Source of the DNA: Prosopocoilus inquinatus
Lineage: Eukaryota > Arthropoda > Insecta > Coleoptera > Lucanidae
Reading direction: 5' to 3'
NCBI GenBank assembly: GCA_036172665.1
Contig: CM069875.1
Span: 24,025,806 to 24,089,805, forward strand
DNA length: 64,000 nt
Shown here: piece by piece, positions 31,641-43,280 of the stretch
Layout of the letters: every line of letters begins with the position of its first letter
Position numbering within the stretch: position 1 is the first letter of the stretch
Translations under genes and position numbers: made by a program
The notes under the pieces: model-generated
Told to the model about the DNA's origin: nothing
The model's input: the letters and a program-made list of their open reading frames with translations, nothing else
Database searches by the model: none

Positions 31641-32885
31641 CGTGGGCTGCTGGAAAAATTTTCTGGAATCTAGTAGGTCTAGAATTGTTAGCGTTTATCA
31701 ACTGTCATATATGAAAAATTTGACGTTTTTCGCCTATAATTCTATTGACAGTTCTTATCCAAGTGAACTAGTTTTGTTTGTACAGCATTTGAGAAAAAGT
31801 AATTTTGTGTAAACATGGAAATCTCGCGTGAAAATTTTCGTGCCATGATTTTTTACGATTTCAAATGTGGTCTAACGCCGAAACAATGCCTCGATCAGCT
31901 TCATTTGGCTTTTGGAGATGAAGTACCATCAAAAAGCAGTGTTTATAATTGGTTTGCCGAATTCCAGCATGGACGTACCTCTCTCAGTGACGAATTTCGT
32001 GAAGGTCGTCCATCAACATCTGTTGCCACTAATGTAGATACTGTGCGTGAAATGCTTGAGCGAGATCGAAATGTGACATACCGTGAGATTTAAGCATCCA
32101 TTTGAACGTACGATAGCTTTGCAGTCGTTGTATCCCACACAATTTAACAGAAGCGCAAAAGCAGAGTCGTGTCAAATGGTGCGAAGAAATGCTCAAGAAA
32201 TTCAATTGAGGTCGTTCAAATTTAGTTTACAACACCGATACTGGTAAAGAAACGTGGATCTATTCGTACGAGCCAGAAAATAAACAACAATCTACCGTTT
32301 GGGTATTTCAAAATGAACCAAAACCAACAAAAGTTGTCCGTTCACGCAGTGCTGCGAAGCAAATGATTGCTTGTTTCTTTGGTTTAACTGGACATGTAGC
32401 AACCGTGGCTTTAGAGGATCGAAAAACCGTGAATGCTGATTGGTATACTACAATTTGTTTGCCGGAAGTCATCGATCAAATAAGAAGAAACAATCGAAAT
32501 CGACGAATTATTCTCCATCATGACAACGCCAGCTCTCATTCAGCCCGTCAAAAAGTTCATTTTTTGTCCAACAAAAATGTTGAATTAATGACTCATTGTC
32601 CATATTCACCTGATTTATCACTTAATGATTTCTTTTTGTTCCCAAATATCAAAAATAAAATGCGTGGTGAGCGATTTTCGTCGGCTGAAGCAGCGGTTGA
32701 AACATTCCGGACACTGGTTTTTGAGGTACCATCTTTAGAGTGGAAAACGTGCTTTAGAAATTAGTTCGAGCGTATGCAAAAGTGTATTGACGTCAAAGGC
32801 GAATACTTCGAAAAACAATGATACCGTTTACCAAATTTCTTGTTTTTTTTCATACCGTTTCCAGAAACTTTTCCAGCAGCCCACG
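31641..32885 (+). mobile_element. mariner element, copy 2 (inactive)
   Basis: A 1245-bp element with the same CGTGGGCTGCTGGAAAA inverted repeats as copy 1, flanked by TA (31639-31640 and 32886-32887), here on the plus strand. Confidence 0.92.
31815..32764 (+). pseudogene. mariner transposase, copy 2
   Basis: Starts at 31815 with an intact N-terminal helix-turn-helix part (MEISRENFRAMIFYDFKCG...). A TAA follows VTYREI at about 32091, and about 50 bp present in copy 1 are deleted near 32100. A TGA after LKKFN is shared with copy 1. The C-terminal part (32363-32764) has the second aspartate (LHHDNASSHSA) and the third (LSLNDFFLFP), with spacing that fits DD34D, but the first catalytic site reads TGKETW instead of TGDETW. 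Confidence 0.88.
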
Positions 32886-33362
32886 TATGTATGTCAGTGT
32901 TGGTTCCTCAATTTAAAAAAAAAAATAATATTAACAACAACAATAACAAAAGAGTTTTATAAGCACCTAACAAAAACTTGTGTTATTTCCGGCTATATTA
33001 AATCTAGATAATTTAATTTGTGGCGACCTCCCCAAATTAGTCAATAGCCATGCCGGAGGAGAACTAAACACATTCCAAGACCATTTACTTCTTTCTTTGA
33101 GTAGCCCAGAAAATTTCAGGAACTTCTGAACTTATTCCAGAAAGACCCACAAATGCAATTTTAATAAAACTTCGAAGAAAACAACAGAGATATGTGATGA
33201 CACAGAAAGAAAGACCTTCCTTAAGACTTTCTTTCAATTTTTCGATGTCACCATGAGTCGCAAAACAAAAATATTGCAAAAGTACTTTTCGTAATATTCA
33301 CAAAAATAAACTCAATATCTGTGGTTGTGGACCGACACATGTTATAATGTCATAGCCTTGTG
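32886..33362. other. Intergenic, no gene seen
   Basis: AT-rich. The 64-codon minus-strand frame at 33085-33279 resembles nothing known. Confidence 0.4.
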
Positions 33363-33661
33363 TCACTAAAAACGCCGTGAATATAGAACCTGTTTATTTT
33401 GTTCATTAAAGAATTGATTAAGATGGCACGTTTCAGTCCACAACCATTTCCAAATCTTATTACAATTCGTAAAGTCACATGCGGGAAGACATTTTGGTTA
33501 CGACTCCTACCAAGTCCTAACCAAAATGTCTTCCCGTATGTGACTTTACGACCTGAAATAAGATGTGAAAATGGTTATGGACCTAAACATGTCATCTTAA
33601 TCAATTCTTCGATAAACTAAATAAACAGCTTCTATTTACGTTGACTGCGTTTTTAGTAACT
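33363..33661. repeat. Foldback MITE, about 300 bp
   Basis: Nearly the whole stretch is one hairpin. The outer ends CACTAAAAACGCCGTGAATA and TATTTACGTTGACTGCGTTTTTAGT pair roughly; the inner arms (ATTGATTAAGATG, then TCACATGCGGGAAGACATTT) pair almost perfectly around 33500. Confidence 0.75.
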
Positions 33662-33892
33662 CAAACCCAATACGTTTTCAAATTTCTTCCTTTCATCAGT
33701 CACTAATATCATGGACATGTAAAATTTTATAATTTTTTTAATGTTTGGAAAGATAACCCTATAAACTTCAACATTTCAGACAAAAACTATTTTTTCCCGA
33801 ATGCATGTTTGCCAGACAAATATGACTGCTGGTTTCTGAAAATTCCCAACAATCCAACCACCGTAATATACAGAGGAATTTATATTCACACA

Positions 33893-34733
33893 GGGTGTAA
33901 CAAAAATTTAAGCCGCTACTTCAAAAACTTATTTTACTCATCAAAATATAGAAAAAAGTTCATATAAGCTTATATGCAGGCTGTTCATGGAAAGCTAACT
34001 TTCTTACTTGAATTTTTATGAAGTAACTTAAATTAGTAACGTTTCAGGACATTTTTTGATGGATTTTATAATATCGAAAAACGAAATTACTGTCAGATTT
34101 TTAAGACTTTTAACTGTTTTTAATTTTTTTAAGAAACTAATGTTTTTATTGTCGTATCACGTTCAGGACGTCAAATTAATTATGTACGTCTCTAAACTAG
34201 TATCTTAGTATGATATTAGCAAGCTTATTATCTTTTAAATTATTTAGTAAATAAACCTTGGTATTCAAAGAAAATGTCTACAGCTATTTTTTTATTCAAA
34301 ATTTCATAACGTAACTTAAATTAAGAAAATTTGAGGACTTTTTCTACTCGAATTAATGGCAATATCGGTAAAACGATGACTATTTTGTTTTCGAGACTCT
34401 CGATTGTTTCTAAAAAAAATTAATGGAACACTTGTTTCCTATCATCGCATCGCGTTCAATAGTATATCAAATTAATTACGCCCCTAAAAATTATTCTTAG
34501 CCTATTACTATAAATTCAAAACCTGAAGCTCATTTGTTTTTCTACTGATGCCGTAAAATTGAACGAGAAAGGTCCTGAAACGTTGCTTCCATAAATATTT
34601 AAATAAAAAAGTTAGTTATTGTAGCGGAATCTGTGATCACTCTATAGATACATTTATATGAACTTTCGTGTTTATTTTGATCTGTAGAATACATTTCTGA
34701 AGTAGCGCCCTACGTTTTTGTTACACCCTGTAA
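33893..34733. mobile_element. TIR element with ACAGGGTGTAACAAAAA ends
   Basis: The ends CAGGGTGTAACAAAAATTTA and TACGTTTTTGTTACACCCTG are inverted repeats that continue through GCCGCTACTTCA/TGAAGTAGCGCC. It is about 840 bp and non-coding. Confidence 0.68.
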
Positions 34734-34845
34734 AAAAATATATACATATTTCATATTTTATCAGATCTGATTATGGCAGTCTTACAAATCAGCATGCACA
34801 GTTATGATTCTGCCATAGTTAGGCCTTTACAATGTTAATGTTTGT

Positions 34846-35183
34846 TTTTGAAAAATTTTGTTGCAAATCGTTTTTGATTGCAGTGAAAACCTCGAGCAGC
34901 CTTTGTACAGCTGTTTCAGGCCCTGCTTGGGAATGTCGAGCTACGTCTCTGCTGACAAAGCCCCAAGCAGGGCTGAAACAGCTGTACAGAGGCTGCTCGA
35001 AGTTTTCACTGCAATCAAAAACGATTTGCAACAAAATTCTTCAAAAACTTTCATTATGCTTTGACAGCAAGCATGGCCGCCTTGCATGGAGGACTTATTA
35101 GGAGCAAATCTGCTTCAATTTGTCTATCCTACTGGAATGTCAGGTCAAAAAGCGATCGTAAGATGTCGCTGTTTTATCTGTTC
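34846..35183. mobile_element. Hammerhead retrozyme-like element, copy D (diverged)
   Basis: A 338-bp insertion flanked by GTTAATGTTTGT (34834-34845) and GTTAATTTTTGT (35184-35195), a 12-bp duplication with one mismatch. It lies in the opposite overall orientation to copies A-C but has the same two ends (GAAAAATTTTGT and TTTTATCTGTTC). The inversion joint is at about 34926-34930. It is the most diverged copy. Confidence 0.82.
34937..34999 (+). ncRNA. Hammerhead ribozyme, decayed (copy D)
   Basis: Helices are kept, but the first core box reads CTGACAA (34952-34958) instead of CTGAAGA and the cleavage triplet is GTA (34984-34986). The loss of the invariant core G predicts little or no cleavage. 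Confidence 0.7.
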
Positions 35184-35386
35184 GTTAATTTTTGTGTAAA
35201 ATTTGTTACAAAGTGAGGGAGTTAGGTATATCACAATAAATGTTTATTGCTTAAATTGATTATGAGATTGATTGCAGAGATTCATTGAGTATAGCCCCAA
35301 ACGTTGACTGGTGCATAATAAAATAAATTAAAAAATAAAAAGAAAAATATCTATTACCTAAAAATGAATTTTACAGCTATTAAACG

Positions 35387-35987
35387 TTACTCTATTTCTA
35401 TTGTGGCTCCAACTTTTGTCATTGCTTCTTTAAGTTTCTCAGCTTCTTCTTTGCTTACATCAGCCTTAACAACTGCAGGTGCACTTTCCACAAATTTCTT
35501 CGCTTGAACCAAATTCATACCCTCCAACAAGTTCTTACATTCTTTTATAAGTGCAACCTTTTGCTTTTCGTCAAACTTCATCAGTTTCACTGTGAAAGAC
35601 GTTTTTACTGCTTGTGGTGCGGCTTCTTCCTCTTCTTCCTGCGCAGCAGGAGCTGCTGCTGCAAATCCCCCAACAGGGTACGCAGGAGCATCTGGTAGGT
35701 TTAATCTCTTCTTCAAGAGTGAACTTAACTCGGACACTTCAATCAGATTTAATTGAGAAATTTCAGAGACTAGCTTTTCTATTTTGGCAGATGGTGGTCT
35801 GTCGACATTCGAAGGGGGTGGTATAGTTAATTTTTCCACAGGTGCTGCTACTTCTGTTTGCGTTAGTACAGCACTAGGATTTATGTTTGGTTAAGTTGTG
35901 AAGAATTACAACAGTTTCAACTTACCAACGAGACAATCCCCGCCACTGGCTTAAAGGTAATCTAAAGATGATTTTGATTGACTGCAT
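35387..35987 (-). CDS. mRpL12: Mitochondrial ribosomal protein L12 (bL12m)
   Basis: This is the nuclear-encoded stalk protein of the mitochondrial large ribosomal subunit, which recruits translation factors. Exon 1 is 35987-35926: ATG, then a basic, hydrophobic N-terminus (MQSIKIIFRLPLSQW...) that looks like a mitochondrial presequence. A GTAAGT donor and TAG acceptor bound a 52-nt intron, and exon 2 is 35873-35387. The phases fit and give 182 residues, the usual length. The N-terminal dimerisation helix region (LVSEISQLNLIEVSELSSLL) is followed by an Ala/Glu hinge with five consecutive Glu, then the conserved globular C-terminal domain (FTVKLMKFDEKQKVALIKE, NLVQAKKFVESAP, EAEKLKEAMTKVGATIEI). 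Retrozyme copy D lies about 200 bp downstream of its stop. Confidence 0.93.
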
Positions 35988-37572
35988 ATTAACGGTTTAT
36001 TTTAGAATGTCCTATTTCTGATGATATCGAAATTGTAAAAACCTAACCTCAAAACAATCCAGTCGGCCATATGCATTTGCTATGCAGGTAAGCCAATCAC
36101 ACGGAAAGTAAGCTTGAAATATTCCAGGAGTATTTGATCATTGATCTAATTATTAGAACTCCAAAGGAAAACACTTCAAAGTAGAGATGGGCCAGGGAAT
36201 GAACCCGGTAGATACATTGAAAGCAACCATATGGGTGCATTCACCAGGGTGCATACACGAATGTATGGGTGCATTCAAAAATTTTAATTTCCCTCGCAAA
36301 TCAAACGAGAAATAATCTTTTCTTGATGTTATTTAATTGTTTGCAGATGGTTTACAGTAGTGTTGTGAGTCGCTAAAATTACCACGTTACCTTACGATAA
36401 ATTTCCAATGTTACCATAAGGTAACATTCATTATTGTTACCGTTAGTTACCGTTTATTACCTCTGTCATCAAAATAATGTAATTTCGGGTTTCGCATTTG
36501 CAAAATTCAAGTAAAACAATGAAAGAAATGGCCAAGGAATATTTTCGATTATTTAGGAAAAACGTAAATACTAAAAAAAAGGAAATAAATATTTCATAAC
36601 CTAAAATGACTTTCGTTTACGCATGAATTTATTTAGTGGAAATACATAATATTAAATATTGTAAACATTATTTTTAACTACAAAGTTTTATTAATCTCAA
36701 ACCGGACAAAAAAATGAAGGGAACACACTCAACGTTTCGCTATAAATTTATAGATTTATAGCGAAACGTTGAGTGTGTTCCCTTCATTTTTTTTATAGCT
36801 CAAGTGGCGACATCTATCGCCGAAGTTACCTATTACACTTTTAATTAAAAATGTGATATTTACTTATTCTTTTGATTAATTTGATACCGAATACGCATTA
36901 TATTTTCGGCTTTTGTTAAAAATAAGTGAAGTTTGTTCTTGTCCGATGAAAATTGTAAGTACAAAGTTTTATTAATCTCAAACCGGACAAAAAAATGAAG
37001 GGAACACACTCAACGTTTCGCTATAAATTTATAGATTTAAGGTAAGGTAACATTCATTTGTTATCGTTTCTTGCCGTTTGTTACCTCTGTCTTCAAGATA
37101 ACGTAATTTCGAGTTACACACTTGCAACATTCAAGTAAATTTAGTAATAGTTAAATAGTAATTTAAAAACACTAAGGCAGGCACTAAGGTTGCGGTAAGT
37201 GAACGGTCGAAGTGGTCAGACCAAACCACGTGATCACTTTTCTCAATTGGTGCTTGGTCAGAGGGTTTAATCGGACCGTTGACATGACGATTTTGTGCAA
37301 TTTGACAGTTCACTTAACTCAGCCAAAGTTAAACTATGGCACTTTTTTAAGCTGCTTTTCCTGCTTTGGAGAATTGGCGATTAGGGACAAATTAATAAAA
37401 ACAGCTGATTGAGTTAATGACTATGGCTTATGATCTACATGTTTTATGTTTTTGTTTTCACGTTTGAAGTTTAGTTTTTAGTTACTTTTGCTTTTAGTAG
37501 TGCTGCGGCGACACTGATTGTGGTACACGTGTTCGTTGTCAAGTTGAATGTTTTCGAGATTATAAAATTGAA
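35988..37572. other. Divergent intergenic region with repeats
   Basis: It separates the head-to-head starts of mRpL12 and NOL12, so it should hold both promoters. It also holds a TAGAGATGGGC-type element end (about 36183), a minisatellite-like block of GGGTGCATTCA (36231-36275), GTTACC-rich sequence (36390-36460) and an inverted/direct repeat at 36690-37040. Confidence 0.45.
36690..37040. repeat. Inverted and direct repeat with CACTCAACGTTTC motif
   Basis: AAACCGGACAAAAAAATGAAGG and ACACACTCAACGTTTCGCTATA occur at 36700-36755 and again, directly repeated, at 36975-37030. The inverted form (TATAGCGAAACGTTGAGTGT) is at about 36755-36785. The GAAACGTTGAGTG box is shared with the 6.5, 50.4 and 57.57 kb sites. 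Confidence 0.6.
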
Positions 37573-38283
37573 ATGGTTGGTTCAAGAAACCAGAAAAAAA
37601 CAAAAAATCGTAGTAATAAAATACATTTGGTGTTTGATGAAGCAAAACGCAGGTAAATTATTATCATAATTTGTTAAAACTTCACGAAAACTTCAATTTT
37701 TAGAGAATTCTTGACAGGGTTTCACAAACGAAAACTTCAACGAAAGAAAAAAGCACAAGAGAAGTTAGAGCAACAATTAAAAGAAGAACGCAAACGCTTA
37801 AAAACAGAAGCTAAAGAATCATATAAGAAATTGGTAGTATCAAACCGACCTGTGCCAGGCTTAGAACATTTACTAGAGGATCAGTATGAAGATGAAAATG
37901 TAACGGTTAAGATAGTGGAATTATCTGCTAATGATATTGCTGCAAAGAATAATTGGATAGGTGCAAATGTACCAAAATATGCAAAAGAAGAAGAAGAAGT
38001 AAGAGATACAGAATCTTCAGATGAAACCGAAGAAGTTCCAGGAATGGAGTTAAAAGCAAAACCCAAATTAAAAGTAAAAACAGAGGAACATGATTTTAAA
38101 TCCGAAAAGGATATAAAAAAATTAATAAAGAAAGAAGCTACGAAAAAGGTACAAAAGAGTAAAGTATTTCAAAGGAAACATAAAATGGAAAGATTAAAAC
38201 AGAAAAAGAAATCAATGCAGCAAAAGAAAGAACGTTTCAAGTTGGATAAAAAAAGAAACAAGAGACGTAAAGGTCAAAAGTGA
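37573..38283 (+). CDS. NOL12: Nucleolar protein 12 (RRP17 family; viriato homologue)
   Basis: A nucleolar RNA-binding protein that in other animals acts in pre-rRNA processing; the Drosophila homologue is viriato. Exon 1 is 37573-37652 (ATG; ends in the codon split by GTAAAT) and exon 2 is 37704-38283 after a TTTTTAG acceptor, a 51-nt intron. The phases fit and give 219 residues. The family signature is at the exon joint: VFDEAKRREFLTGFHKRK, followed by a long basic helix (RKKKAQEKLEQQLKEERKR). The middle is acidic (EEEEVRDTESSDETEEV) and the C-terminus is lysine/arginine-rich, fitting nucleolar localisation. A polyadenylation signal AATAAA is at 38324-38329. Confidence 0.9.
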
Positions 38284-38969
38284 GAGTCACCAATTTCATA
38301 AATATTTTATTAAAAAATTAAACAATAAAGCTTGAGATTTTCTAGTAAGTTAACAATTGTCTTCACTTAGCCATTTTTTTAAGATAACCATTTTATAATC
38401 CAATGCTTTCATTGGTAGTCTGATACCATGAGTCGCGTTTAGGCAGGAAATGTGGATTTGGGTAAGTTTGCAGCATTGTAGCACAACATAACACTTTAAA
38501 TTACCTGAACTGACTTCTTGGTGTAGAGGTTACGAATTCTCTGTGTTATAGTGTGATGCTGGAAGGCAGCATCTTTTAGATTTACATTTTACAATTGCAG
38601 GTGCTGCTTTCTGTTAAAGCCTAATATTAGAAATCTCAGTACCCAGATGTTTGAAGTCCACTTTAATAAAATACAAGAACTCACCCAAAATTATTCATAG
38701 TATTATTATTTGATAACTTTATTAACAAATTGTTATTCCAAAAATTTTCCACTTAACAAGAAAACCAATAAAATAATAATCATATTACCCAAGTTTTACA
38801 TATTTGAAATACTCAGTCATTACAAAATACCAATGTTTATCGTTTTGTAAACTTTAATAAAGTAATATACATACAACACATCGTACATATTCAATATACA
38901 AAACAAATTAACGTCAACATATTATTAAATCTGGTTAATCATACTCGAAAATTAAGTTCTAAAATAAAA
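38284..38969. other. Convergent intergenic region
   Basis: It lies between the NOL12 and SPRING1 3' ends. It holds the NOL12 polyadenylation signal (38324). I see nothing else. Confidence 0.45.
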
Positions 38970-41900
38970 TTATTCGTCGTTCTCTATACTATTAGTACTC
39001 GGAGCAGTTTCCCCGAAACAGTGTTTTGCTTTGGGATCTTTGTAGGAGTTTTCATGTTGAACACTCTGAGAATTAGTACGACACTTTGCCAAACACAATT
39101 CAAAGTGATCTCGCACGGACGCAAATAGCACGTTATTTTGCTCGGTTGCTTTTCCTAATACATTTTCTAACATATCTTTCTAGAAAAAACAAACAAACAA
39201 GTAATGACCATGATATTAATTGCAACACTTAGTACATACTTTATCTGGATGTAAACAACAGGAAATGCAGTATTCATATATTGCACAGCAGTTATTGTTT
39301 CTACATGTTTCACATGTGTATTGGATCACAGTCAATAAGTTGTCGTTGCAGCATCCATTCACGAGAATTTCATTTCTTGGACAAACGTAACCTTAAAAAC
39401 AATCATAGATTTGAAGAAAAATAATTAAGTGTATGTGTTGTGTTAACTGTATCTACAATATTCATAAATGTAGTGTGTACGAAATTTAATAATTACAGTA
39501 CTAAGGAATTTTCAAAATTGTCACTAGGAAAATTTCAACTCAAATCTCAAAAATTCCAAATCAAATTTCAATTAATATTGAGAAATTTAATTTAAAAGAG
39601 TTTACAAAAGAATCTAAGTGGTACTAACTTAAAGACACAATCACAACTTCTGCTATGAATTCAGACATTAAGAAGCAAATTAAATGATTTTTTTTTTTAC
39701 TTTAACTACAAAGAACACTTATTAATAAACAGTGTATCACGTAAGATACATGCATTTGATCAAGTGGCAGTTCCTCATCTAAGTTGTATTATAAAATTTG
39801 CTTTAAAATGCATGCTATTATAACTGACTACAAAAATTTTAATAAGTGACAGAACAGAAACCTAAAATGATCTAATTTTGAAAAATCAATACTTTTTGTA
39901 TCAAAAATATTTTACAAAATTTAATTCAGAATTCTAGAATGAATGTAGTTAAATCCAGCAAACAAAAAAGTTTTATATTCATTGTTTGCAGGATCATTCA
40001 TAGACTAGAGAAAAACGAATTTTAAACATTAGTTTATACAGGCATAGAAATTATGGCAATATTGAAAGTTAACATTCCAAACTAAGGATTTCCAATGAGA
40101 CCGATGAAAACTTGGAAAGTATGGATGAACCTGTAGTGGTCAGTTGGAGGTCAATGAATCTTTAGGGATCTTTTGTAAATCGTGAAGTTTTAGTGATCAA
40201 CTGGGATTAATTCAATAAAATATATGAGATATATTTATTTTATTTATGTTTATACTTTACATGGAAAGTCAATGCCATCTTTTGTTTGTTTTCATAGAAA
40301 TTAATTTGTTATGAACTCTATTGGTACGTGTGAGCAGTTATAGATTTAAAATATTTTCATTAGGAGAGGTTCTCATATTGAAATGAAAAATGTCACACAA
40401 TGTTTCTGGAACGAAAATTGGTGCAAACTTTTGTGTTAAAGACTTAAAAAATTAAGACATTTTTTCTTACACACATTGCTCTTTTATACGAATTTTTGTT
40501 TATTAATTATTTAATTTAATATTTATTCGTGAAGAGTAACATTTGAATAATTTCTTCTTCTTCTTTAAGTTCAACTTAACCTAATCCACCGGATTTTTTA
40601 TAAGGTCACATGAAACAATTATTCTTTGTAGTTGCAACTGCAATCAAAAATCAAAGCGTTCTGCAGCAAAATATGCTTGAAGCAGCAGCTAGAAAATTTA
40701 AGTAAAAATTGCAAATACATATTTTAGAACGAGTTCATGTCATCTGAAAAGCAGGACGACAAGTTTTCATACGATCTAATAAAAGATATTTATTGTAAAA
40801 GGGTTTAATAACACTTGTGTGACTGCCATTTTAATTGTATTAGTTCTTAGGGTCTACTTAAGAAGAATATCTGGTTTAAGGGGAATAATGACTTGTGTAA
40901 CTCTGTTATGCATTTAAGTGGTTCCGAGAAAGATGTCCATTCAAGAGGAATGTCTACATAAAAAACGTCGTTAAAGAAATTTCACTATATAATATTTCTT
41001 AATCTTCAAATTGTAAATCGATCTTAATTTGGACTGTAACAATACATACATACCACTTATGTAAGAAGTTCTAGTCTCATTGATTTAAAGACTTGGAATA
41101 AAGGATTACAAAGATACTAAAACTCACCTGCTCTGTCACTTGTTAATATATTTGTACTCACTTGTATTACATGCTGTATATTTAAACAATCGCTCATTCT
41201 AATTTTATCATAAACTGAATAAAGTTTATTTGTTTTCAATTTGATAAAGCAATAAAACAAAACTACTATTTTTTTGAAACAGTTACAAACTATGACAGAC
41301 AAATACAGTTACAGGTGTTTCGTAAAATTCTTTTCGTACATGATTATACATACGTACATCGTTTACTGTTCAACTGCTCACTGTTTAAGACAAATTATAA
41401 GATAAAGATAAATTTATAATTCTAGGTAAATGTGCAGTAGGTATCCAATTTTCTTTTTCAAACAAAAAATGCACATGTAAGTTTAGTCTGAATGGTACCT
41501 TTATGCTACACAAGGAAGTGCAAAGAACTTTAAAAAAACAATTACTGTCCTTAAGAAGTTATTTTGTTATTTTTACAAAAAAAATTATGATTTATGTTAA
41601 AATTTTGCAGTAAAGCCGACAACGGCACATGATTGTAATTTGGTGTAAGGATATGAAAACTGCGTTATTAAAAATAATCCATAGTGTTGGTCAGAATCCA
41701 AAAAGGTATTAAAATGCAGTTGTACTTTCGATGCAGGCACAAAAGAGAATCACAAATTGCACTTTTATTTAATTCTGCAATAAAGCATTTTTTTTTTCAT
41801 TTACACATTTGGATTTATTCTCTATTATTTTATTTTTCAGGAGGTATTAATTACAAACAGCACAAGATTCAATTATACGCAAAGGTCTGAAAAAAAAAGA

Positions 41901-42952
41901 AATGAAATCATTTTATTGCCAAAATCATAATGTGTACCTAATTTATAAGCCGTTTTAAATTAGCAAGGAACTGGGTGGAAATCATGAATGAAAATATTCT
42001 ATTAAGCTTTTCGACAATTCTGGGTTGCTTTCACATTTATAAGGTACAGTGTAATCTGGGCATGCAATCATATCTTTGTCACTCATGATTATTGACGTAT
42101 CTTGTGACTTGTTCATTCGTTTCAAGAAGCCTTGTCTTTACATCATTGCCAAGACATCGAGTGAACTTTTCACATCTCATTTTTGAGTAGGGTATGAAAA
42201 GTTCACCTGTTGCCATGACAATGATGTAAATACGAGACTTGAAACGGATGGACGAGATGCAAGCTATGACAACCATGAGTGAGAATGATACGATTGTACG
42301 ACCAGATTACACTCTACCGTATAAATCTCTAAACACAATCCAGATGTGTATTATGGCAGGACATGTTATTAGCCAAAGAAGCAGTCGTATTAATTGCCCT
42401 TTTAAAAAAGGATTGGCTGCCTTTACTTTTAATCATATTTGACATATTTAATCCTATTTGGTCCCATGATGATACAGAACGAATACTTTTTATGTGAATT
42501 AGATCTGTGTCAGAGTTATTCCACTCATTGGAACGAAAACAGATAATATTGCATTTACAAGAACCGTTTTCAGTTTTGGCATCTACACCACTATTTATCG
42601 AAACATATCAACAATACATGATGTAAGTTAGTTTTAAATATTACCTCTATCATCTACTATTAAAACTTTTCCTTGCACTGAATTTCTGCATGTTATGTCT
42701 CCATCATTACTGGAGTTGTGTTGTTGCAATGTTCGCCAAATAAAAGGTTGTGTTCGTTTGACTGGAATCGAATCATCGCCGTCCAAAAACTCGTTCTGAA
42801 ATTCAAACAATTCGGTTTTTGCGTTGTATCTAAACAAAGCGAACGCACACCTTTCCGACGAAACTGACAATGCAGTACATTAAAGATAGAGTGAAGATAA
42901 TTCCTAATACTATCCTACGACGAATAAATCTCACGAGGGCGGCGTACCACAT
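38970..42952 (-). CDS. SPRING1: SPRING1 homologue (SREBP regulating gene protein, C12orf49/UPF0454 family)
   Basis: In vertebrates this Golgi membrane glycoprotein is needed for SREBP activation through S1P/SCAP. Four exons on the minus strand: 42952-42851, 42795-42645, 39391-39240 and 39179-38970. The phases fit and give 204 residues, against about 205 in human. Exon 1 encodes a short basic cytosolic tail and a single membrane anchor ([21 protein letters not shown]). Exon 2 ends [16 protein letters not shown], exon 3 carries the cysteine-rich core ([32 protein letters not shown]), and exon 4 the signature [20 protein letters not shown]. Intron 1 is 55 nt; intron 2 is 3.25 kb and holds a foldback repeat. 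Confidence 0.92.
42036..42327. repeat. Foldback element in SPRING1 intron 2
   Basis: About 140-bp arms meet near 42180: TTTACATCATTGCCAAGACA pairs with TGCCATGACAATGATGTAAA, GTGAACTTTTCA with TGAAAAGTTCAC, and the outer GTGTAATCTGG with CCAGATTACAC. Confidence 0.7.
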
Positions 42953-43280
42953 TTTTGTGTGATTTTTATCATGTTTACCATATTTTAGCACTTATTTCTT
43001 GCATTTTACGTCTATTATTTTTGAAGTAGGGTTATGTTTAACTGTGATTATTTTTACTCCATTGGTACAATAGAGCGCCGTTTGTCGTTGTTTCCGGTAC
43101 ACTAGCGCCGCCAGCGCTAAATCTTGGTAGTTCGGTCGGCGTTTTCTGGCGTCACTTCCCTTCTCTTCGTTGGGTTTGGCGTTGGTGCTCAAAGCAAGTT
43201 TACGCTCTAAAAGAAAACATAAAAGTTGTTACTTCTTACAAGTGAGTTTAAATCCTTTAGTTTCTGTTTTGACCTCAGAA
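42953..43280. promoter_or_regulatory. Putative bidirectional promoter, SPRING1 and dsRBD gene
   Basis: 328 bp separate the two divergent start codons. The middle (about 43070-43160) is clearly richer in G and C than its surroundings (GCGCCGCCAGCGC and similar). I see no convincing TATA box. The 66-codon minus-strand frame here is probably leader sequence or chance. Confidence 0.5.

Noticed and set aside
35387..35839. mRpL12 starting at 35839
   Set aside because: That codon is GTG, not ATG. An upstream exon with ATG at 35987, a presequence and a 52-nt intron fits better.
42992..43192. 66-codon minus-strand frame as a separate small gene
   Set aside because: It overlaps the shared promoter region between two divergent genes, has a composition expected of a GC-richer leader, and matches no known protein.
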